Part shown: piece by piece, positions 6,924-11,004 of the stretch
Numbering within the stretch: position 1 is the stretch's first letter
How the letters are laid out: every line of letters starts with the position of its first letter
Source of the DNA: CAYFUL01 sp964346375
Lineage (GTDB): Bacteria; Bacillota; Clostridia; Tissierellales; Peptoniphilaceae
Direction: 5' to 3'
DNA: 11,004 nt
Assembly (NCBI GenBank): GCA_964346375.1
Contig: CAYFUL010000045.1
Span: 1-11,004, forward strand
The notes under the pieces: model-generated
Seen by the model: only the letters and a program-made list of their open reading frames with translations
The model's database searches: none
What the model was told of the DNA's origin: nothing
Made by a program: the position numbers and the translations under genes

Positions 6924-7764
6924 GGATAATGTACTTATGAAATATAAAGCATTTGCAAAAATAAATTTGTGTTTAGAAATAGTTGGAAAACTTGAAAATA
7001 ACTACCACGAAATTTCCACCATTATGCAAAACATCTCCCTATATGACGAGATGAATTTTGAGAAATTAAATAGTGGTATAGAAATAAATATGGATCTGGA
7101 CCTAGAGAGTAACCTTGTGTACAAGGCGTGGAAAAAATTACAGGAATATACGGGAAGGGAACTAGGACTAAAGGTGGAAGTGGATAAAAAAATTCCAATG
7201 GGGGCAGGTCTTGCAGGAGGTACTGCTAACGGAGCGGCTACCCTTCACGCATTAAATAGCCTTTATAATTTAGGACTAAGTCTAAATGAATTAAGGGAAA
7301 TTGGAGTTACTATTGGGGCGGATTTTCCATTCATGTTAACTGGTGGCACTGCCTATTGCGGTGGAATTGGAGAGAGGATTACAGAACTTAGTCCATTTGT
7401 TGGAGTAAAGGTACTAATTGTAAATCCTGGTTTTGAAATTTCAACTAGGGAAGTCTACGAAAATTCTGCTATTGGGAAAGTTCAAGTAGATGTTAAAAAA
7501 CTAATTTCTGCAATGGAAGTTAGGGACTTTAAATTAATTTCAGAGAATATGAAAAACATTATGGAAAATTACGTACTTAGTGCCTATCCAGAGGTGGAGA
7601 GTATAAAAAATGAACTACAACAATTTACAAATTGCTGCGTAATGAGTGGATCTGGCCCAACGGTTTTTGGACTATTTGAAAATGATATGGATTTAGACAG
7701 GGCATATAGTCATTTTATTGCGAAGTATAAAAATACCTTTAAATGTAAGACGGTGGGGCAATGA
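6922..7764 (+). CDS. ispE: 4-diphosphocytidyl-2-C-methyl-D-erythritol kinase
   Basis: A 280-residue GHMP-family kinase that phosphorylates CDP-methylerythritol at the 2-hydroxyl in the MEP pathway to isoprenoids, including the undecaprenyl carrier for cell wall synthesis. It has the N-terminal AFAKINL with catalytic Lys13, the GHMP P-loop PMGAGLAGGTANGAAT (92-107), catalytic Asp134 in IGADFPF, and the C-terminal GSGPTVFG (243-250). The P-loop has Asn where many relatives have Asp, as in the E. coli enzyme. The start is uncertain: ATG 6922 gives 280 residues, ATG 6937 gives 275 and begins at the conserved MKYKAFAKINL. Neither has a recognisable ribosome binding site. The stop overlaps the next start as ATGA. 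The veg terminator lies between it and veg, so it needs its own promoter or read-through. Confidence 0.93.
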   Translation: MDNVLMKYKAFAKINLCLEIVGKLENNYHEISTIMQNISLYDEMNFEKLNSGIEINMDLDLESNLVYKAWKKLQEYTGRELGLKVEVDKKIPMGAGLAGGTANGAATLHALNSLYNLGLSLNELREIGVTIGADFPFMLTGGTAYCGGIGERITELSPFVGVKVLIVNPGFEISTREVYENSAIGKVQVDVKKLISAMEVRDFKLISENMKNIMENYVLSAYPEVESIKNELQQFTNCCVMSGSGPTVFGLFENDMDLDRAYSHFIAKYKNTFKCKTVGQ

Positions 7765-8546
7765 ATTTTAAGGACGTATATATTTTAGGTGACTGTGTAG
7801 GAGTTGGTGCCTACTATAATAGTCTTAAAAATATAGAGAGTGAAAATTTTATATATATTGTAGATGGAAAAAACTATCCCCTTGGACTTTGGAATGTGGA
7901 TTCCATAAACTACACCAGTAATTACTGGGAGGAGTATTTAAAAAAATCCTACGGGAAAGTTGTACTTCTTACGGATTCCTACTTGAAAATAGATTTAGAG
8001 GATATGGCAGTTATAGATGGAGTTACTTCAATATTAGAGAGGGCAAGTGGTAGGACGTTAATTCTCGGCATGGGGAAAAATCCACCCTATTTTATAGAGA
8101 ACTCTAAGTTTATTTCAATGGACTTAGTTGTAAATCTAATAGACGACGGAATTAGTAGGGGAATGTTAATGGACCAGCTGCTAAATGAATACCTGGTGGA
8201 TTTTAATTTTGATACGGTTATAATCGACCATCCCAATTTGGAATTTATACTTGATTTAATTAGGTATAGGTTTGAAATGAGAAACCCAGAAGTAAAAATT
8301 ATCTCTAAAAGGGAATTGATTGTAGATGAATTTAAAGAGTACCTTGTGGAAAATAGCAATAGGAGAAAATCGCCAACTCATAAGTTTTTTACGACGGGAC
8401 TTATGCATGAATTTTATATGCCAGTGGAAAAATTCCTCCATGTTGAAAAAAAACTCCATGTACGAAATTTTTCAGAGGTAAAGACCATAGACAAGGTACT
8501 AAATTTTTTAGACCGATTTGAAAATTTTTTAAAGGAATTAGATTAG
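7761..8546 (+). CDS. Glutamate racemase-like protein lacking catalytic cysteines
   Basis: 261 residues, the usual length of glutamate racemase (MurI), with several colinear family-like segments: YILGDCVGVGA (8-17) where MurI has a DSGVGG loop; FIYIVDGKNYPLG (30-42), like the IYxxDTxxxPYG segment; KVVLLTDSYL (66-75), like the strand that carries CNTAS; FDTVIIDHPNLEFI (150-163), like the strand that carries GCTHYP; and THKFFTTG (206-213), like the H-x-F-x-TG near the C terminus. Both catalytic Cys positions are replaced (TDS at 71-73, HPN at 157-159), and the only Cys is C12. Two-base racemization by the MurI mechanism is therefore not expected. No signal peptide or membrane segment. Its ATG overlaps the ispE stop, with GGTGGGG upstream, and a strong terminator follows. 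The family call rests on motif order read by eye. It may be a pseudoenzyme, a regulator or a binding protein. Confidence 0.55.
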   Translation: MNFKDVYILGDCVGVGAYYNSLKNIESENFIYIVDGKNYPLGLWNVDSINYTSNYWEEYLKKSYGKVVLLTDSYLKIDLEDMAVIDGVTSILERASGRTLILGMGKNPPYFIENSKFISMDLVVNLIDDGISRGMLMDQLLNEYLVDFNFDTVIIDHPNLEFILDLIRYRFEMRNPEVKIISKRELIVDEFKEYLVENSNRRKSPTHKFFTTGLMHEFYMPVEKFLHVEKKLHVRNFSEVKTIDKVLNFLDRFENFLKELD

Positions 8547-8568
8547 CCGACCAGTAGGTCGGTTTTTT
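8547..8568 (+). terminator. Rho-independent terminator of the ispE unit
   Basis: CCGACC (8547-8552) pairs perfectly with GGTCGG (8557-8562) around an AGTA loop, followed by six T. It begins at the base right after the stop codon. Confidence 0.92.
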
Positions 8569-8590
8569 ATGGGATTTTTTAAGTGGATAT

Positions 8591-8618
8591 GGGAGAGAAT
8601 ACATCGGTCTTGTGGAAT
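8591..8618 (+). repeat. Direct repeat E, copy 1
   Basis: GGGAGAG, two extra bases, TACATCGGT, three variable bases, one variable base and TGGAAT. The same series without the two extra bases occurs at 8754-8779. Confidence 0.65.
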
Positions 8619-8638
8619 GGGTTGGTAATAAAACCCAT
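8617..8638. repeat. 7-bp inverted repeat
   Basis: ATGGGTT (8617-8623) and AACCCAT (8632-8638) are exact reverse complements around an 8-nt loop. There is no T run, so it is not a good terminator. It sits just before the GC-rich copy B and may be part of the composite element. Confidence 0.6.
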
Positions 8639-8650
8639 ACGTTGTTTAGC

Positions 8651-8680
8651 GGGCGGATTGAGGACAATCCGCCCCTACCG
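8651..8680 (-). repeat. GTAG-hairpin repeat, copy B
   Basis: GGGCGGATTG (8651-8660) and CAATCCGCCC (8665-8674) form a perfect 10-bp hairpin with an AGGA loop, followed by CTACC. On the minus strand it reads GGTAG and then the hairpin, the layout of REP elements. Homology to copy A extends on through about 8703. The GC-rich block stands out sharply from the AT-rich surroundings. Confidence 0.8.
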
Positions 8681-8720
8681 GTGCTTGTGAAAGCTGTATA
8701 ATAAATTGTTTACGAATTAT

Positions 8721-8749
8721 GGTAGGGCGTCGGGCGTCCTCGCCCGACC
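8721..8749 (+). repeat. GTAG-hairpin repeat, copy C (inverted to B)
   Basis: GGTAGGGC followed by GTCGGGCG (8729-8736) and CGCCCGAC (8741-8748), a perfect 8-bp stem with loop TCCT, the complement of the AGGA loop of copy B. B and C face each other with their GTAG ends inward and about 42 bp between them, so 8651-8749 is a composite inverted pair like a BIME. Confidence 0.8.
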
Positions 8750-8752
8750 AGA

Positions 8753-8779
8753 GGGGAGAGTACATCGGTACAATGGAAT
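8753..8779 (+). repeat. Direct repeat E, copy 2
   Basis: Second copy of the series at 8591-8618: GGGAGAG, TACATCGGT, variable bases, TGGAAT. It adjoins the outer foot of copy C, whereas copy 1 lies about 30 bp outside copy B. Confidence 0.65.
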
Positions 8780-8840
8780 ATATTTGTAATATCAAAAATA
8801 ATTTCAAATACCAATCTAAAAAAATCCATGGCATTGTAAC

Positions 8841-8868
8841 GGGCGTCTCGAGGACGTCGCCCCTACCA
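8841..8868 (-). repeat. GTAG-hairpin repeat, copy D
   Basis: On the minus strand GGTAGGGGCG leads into an imperfect hairpin: GGGCG pairs with CGCCC and CG with CG, with a small asymmetric internal loop, around the TCCT loop (AGGA on the plus strand). Same foot, loop and orientation as copy B, but different stem bases. Confidence 0.72.
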
Positions 8869-8971
8869 TTGGTTATTCAAGTATGGATGTATTTTATTAT
8901 TGAGGTGTTTTTTCAAGGACTAGCATTTAAATTCACACTCCAAAATTTTTTTAAAAAATATTTTTTACCCG

Positions 8972-9000
8972 TTGACAAAATATCTTCCTCGGTTTATCAT
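8972..9000 (+). promoter_or_regulatory. Promoter of the gntR-ABC operon
   Basis: TTGACA (8972-8977), 17-nt spacer, TATCAT (8995-9000). A run of A and T from about 8941 to 8967 lies directly upstream and could act as an UP element. Confidence 0.8.
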
Positions 9001-9005
9001 ATGGG

Positions 9006-9020
9006 TAGTTAATTAGTTAA
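9006..9020. promoter_or_regulatory. Candidate operator for the GntR regulator
   Basis: TAGTTAA occurs twice (9006-9012 and 9014-9020) with an 8-bp period, and TTAA-N4-TTAA inside it is palindromic. It overlaps the expected transcription start, between the -10 and the ribosome binding site, where a YtrA-type repressor would autoregulate. It does not match an operator that I know. Confidence 0.4.
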
Positions 9021-9046
9021 GTAATGAACCGTTAAGGGGGAATAAT

Positions 9047-9397
9047 ATGGCGAGTACACTCCCAATTTATATGGAGATTGCCAATTTTTTAGAGAATGAA
9101 ATTCTCATAGGCAATTTAAAAACAGATGACAGGGTTCCTTCTACAAATGAGTTTTCTCAAATTATGAATGTAAATCCAGCAACGGCTGGTAAGGGATTAA
9201 CTCTTCTCGTTGAAGATGGAATACTCTACAAGAAAAGGGGTTTGGGAATGTTTGTAAGTAGTGGCGCCCAAGAGAAGATTAGACAGAAGAGAAAGAGAGA
9301 ATTTTTTGAAGATACTATTCCAGATTTACTTCGTGAGATGAAGAAGCTTGGAATAGGAGTTGAGGAACTGGTAGAGATATTAAGAGGTGAAAAATGA
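9047..9397 (+). CDS. GntR/YtrA-family transcriptional regulator
   Basis: A 116-residue regulator with a GntR winged helix (about 5-72; VPSTNEFSQIMNVNPATAGKG region at 30-50, wing YKKRGLGMFV at 61-70) and only about 45 further residues, forming two amphipathic helices for dimerization. This short C terminus without a ligand domain is the YtrA subfamily, whose members usually repress a linked ABC transporter operon. Start ATG 9047 follows AAGGGGG with a 6-nt spacer. Its stop overlaps the ATPase start as ATGA. It is intact, whereas both genes after it are broken. Confidence 0.92.
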   Translation: MASTLPIYMEIANFLENEILIGNLKTDDRVPSTNEFSQIMNVNPATAGKGLTLLVEDGILYKKRGLGMFVSSGAQEKIRQKRKREFFEDTIPDLLREMKKLGIGVEELVEILRGEK

Positions 9398-10253
9398 TCA
9401 GCATTAGTAATTTAAATAAGTCCTACAGGAGTAATCAGGTATTTAATAATTTTAACCTCAATATTGACGAGGGAAAGGTATATGGAATGTTAGGTAGAAA
9501 TGGTAGCGGAAAGACCACTCTACTAAAAATACTTTCAAACCAAATTGTAAACTATTCTGGGGACGTAACATATAATGGAGCGGCCATTAGAGAAAATGAA
9601 GACGTAGTTAGTAAGATAATCTTTGTTGGAGATGGATACAATAAAAATAATACCCTTACCCTTGGAAAAGTAAGTAACTTTTAAAGTTGGTATCTTCACA
9701 ATACTCTACTTTTGATATGGAATATGCCTACTATATGCTAGATAAGTTTAAAATAAATCCAAAGTCTAAGTACAAATCCCTTTAAAGGGGAAATAAGACT
9801 ATGGTGGAAATAGTAATAGGCATGGCGAGTAGATGTCCTGTAACTTTTTTTGACGAGCCAAGCTCTGGAGTAGACTCTATAAGTAGATATATCTTCTATA
9901 CAGAGTTAATGAAGGACCTAGAGGAACACCCACGTACTATAATTTTATCGACTCATATAATTGAGGAGATAGAAAATTATTTAAGTGACGTAATTATTAT
10001 AGATAGTGGAAAAATTGTAGTACATGAGTCCCTAGAGGAAGTTCAATCGCAGGCATTTACAGTAAGTGGAATAAAACCAGTTGGAAAGAATATTATTGCA
10101 GAGCAAAAACTTGGGGGAATATCCATTTACCATATTTATGACACATTAAAGGAAGATGACATTAGAGTAATTGAGAACAATGGAGGAAAAATTGAAAGGC
10201 TTCCGCTACAAAAACTCTTTATATTTATGATGGGGGATGGCAATGAAAACTAA
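9394..10253 (+). pseudogene. ABC transporter ATPase, broken by frameshift and stop
   Basis: Restored, this would be an ATPase of about 286 residues, the normal length for a YtrB-type exporter subunit. Walker A is GRNGSGKT (34-41), Walker B VTFFDE (150-155), the D-loop SSGVD and the H-loop His188. Two lesions separate these parts. A base is missing in the T run at 9679-9682, which brings in TAA at 9682 after residue 96; one extra T restores the frame. Then TAA at 9783-9785 replaces the Ser of the ABC signature (KSL-stop-RGNK), so both lesions must be fixed for a working protein. Codon use and motifs are otherwise well kept, which suggests recent decay. The start overlaps gntR and has AGAGGTGA upstream. 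An ATG at 9801 could in principle restart the second half, but it would lack Walker A. A sequencing error could explain one lesion but hardly both. Confidence 0.88.
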
Positions 10254-10941
10254 TAAACTTATGACAAAGTATTTTTTCAGAAATATGGCTATTTCAGCGG
10301 CAATAGTACTTGGAACCATAATATTAATTACTGCAATTGGCGTATCAGATTAAGGAATAGGAGATGTAAAAATACTACTAAATTTTTTAGGAGAATTATT
10401 TACCAATCCTAGTAAGTTTGTTCTTGCCCTAGGAGTTCTACTACTACCTATATTATTTATAGCGGCATTTATATCGGTAATTGGGAATAATATGATTGTA
10501 TTTGATTCGGTAGTTAGATTTGAAGGAACTAGAAAGAGTTTTGTAATAGCACAGGCAATTCAATTAATACTACTAACATTAGTTCTAACAGGAATAGTAT
10601 TGGGAGTATCAAAAGGACTAGGCAACTATCTTGTAAATGAGAGAATTATTTCAATGGGAATTGAAGAAGTAGATTATACTATTGCAATTCCAATAATGAG
10701 CTTTTTACTAACATTTTATTTATACGGAGCCCTTTATTATAGATTTGGAGCAAAGGTAATTATAATCTTTGGACTTTTTATAATGGCACGATCAATTTTC
10801 AATACACTTGCATATCATAACGAGGGGATACAAAAAATTATGGACATTATACTTCAAAACTACAATCTTGCAACACTAGCCTACTTGGTAATAGTAGGGG
10901 CAATTTCGGTAATACTGAGCTTAAAAATGGATATAAGGTAG
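10243..10941 (+). pseudogene. ABC transporter permease, interrupted by a stop codon
   Basis: The membrane partner of the ATPase. Its frame starts at ATG 10243, overlapping the ATPase end by 11 bp with GGGGG upstream, and would give about 232 residues with six predicted membrane helices (about 16-32, 59-80, 100-122, 147-164, 171-190, 209-227), the usual ABC-2 type permease architecture. Codon 37 is TAA (10351-10353), just after the first helix. The frame then stays open, with membrane helices intact, to TAG at 10939. An ATG at 10492 (codon 84) opens the downstream 149 residues, but it lacks two helices and a ribosome binding site. The sequence is too diverged to assign a substrate by eye; relatives of YtrA-linked transporters export peptides, antibiotics or envelope compounds. 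Confidence 0.82.
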
Positions 10942-10948
10942 TATAAAA

Positions 10949-10979
10949 GGGGCACTTTTAGAAAGTGCCTCAAATTTTT
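10949..10979 (+). terminator. Rho-independent terminator of the gntR-ABC operon
   Basis: GGCACTTT (10951-10958) pairs with AAAGTGCC (10962-10969) around a 3-nt loop, followed by CAAA and five T. It lies 9 nt after the permease stop. The last 25 bases of the window show nothing I can assign. Confidence 0.85.
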
Positions 10980-11004
10980 AACAAAGTTTTATTAAGTGTA
11001 GAGT

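Larger units (their letters stand above)
8569..8971. other. Repeat-filled region without a gene
   Basis: About 400 bp between a strong terminator and the gntR promoter. I see no credible gene on either strand: open frames here run through the repeats and lack start signals. The sequence alternates AT-rich DNA with short GC-rich hairpins: the related copies B, C and D, one pair of direct repeats and one further hairpin, each listed separately. Confidence 0.7.

Noticed and set aside
8651..8868. CRISPR array
   Set aside because: The repeats differ in stem sequence, orientation and spacing, with no uniform spacers and no cas genes in view.
8719..9012. A 97-codon open frame on the plus strand within the repeat region
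   Set aside because: It begins inside repeat copy C, runs through copies E2 and D and the gntR promoter, has no ribosome binding site and shows no domain-like composition.
9676..9686. Programmed -1 frameshift at AACTTTTAAAG joining the two halves of the ATPase
   Set aside because: A -1 slip would restore the frame, but the site is not a classical X-XXY-YYZ heptamer and a second in-frame stop at 9783 would still end translation. The permease has its own stop as well, so decay is the simpler reading.
9783..10353. TAA read as a sense codon
   Set aside because: Intact genes here (murF-like, ddl, smpB, veg) end naturally with TAA at the expected place, so stop reassignment is not supported.

Overview
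The window looks like chromosomal DNA from a low-GC, anaerobic Gram-positive bacterium (Firmicutes). Evidence is the AT-rich sequence with A/T-ending codons, AGGAGG-type ribosome binding sites, the veg-ispE gene order shared with Bacillus and relatives, and an rnr-smpB pair. A Clostridia/Tissierellia member, such as the Peptoniphilus group, is my best guess; this rests on overall protein flavour and not on any search.

Layout. (1) 1-124: a partial copy of a GC-rich hairpin repeat, then the terminator of a leftward gene. (2) 125-361, minus strand: a small glutaredoxin-like redoxin. (3) 396-6448, plus strand: one tight transcription unit behind a good sigma-A promoter, encoding an alpha/beta hydrolase, a membrane-anchored MurF-like ligase, D-Ala-D-Ala ligase (ddl), RNase R (rnr) and SmpB (smpB). 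Ddl makes the dipeptide that MurF-type enzymes attach to the peptidoglycan precursor. RNase R and SmpB act together in tmRNA-linked ribosome rescue and RNA decay; no tmRNA gene is visible here. (4) 6487-6892: veg with two consensus promoters and its own terminator. (5) 6918-8568: ispE (isoprenoid synthesis) translationally coupled to a protein that resembles glutamate racemase but lacks both catalytic cysteines, closed by a strong terminator. (6) 8569-8971: about 400 bp without a gene, holding several dispersed repeats with a REP-like design (GTAG at the foot of a hairpin). (7) 8972-10979: an operon with an intact YtrA-type GntR repressor followed by an ABC ATPase and a membrane permease that are both broken by stop codons or a frameshift, ending in a terminator.

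The points most worth a second look are the cysteine-less racemase-like protein next to ispE, the REP-like repeat family, the decaying ABC operon whose regulator is still intact, and the membrane-anchored Mur ligase.
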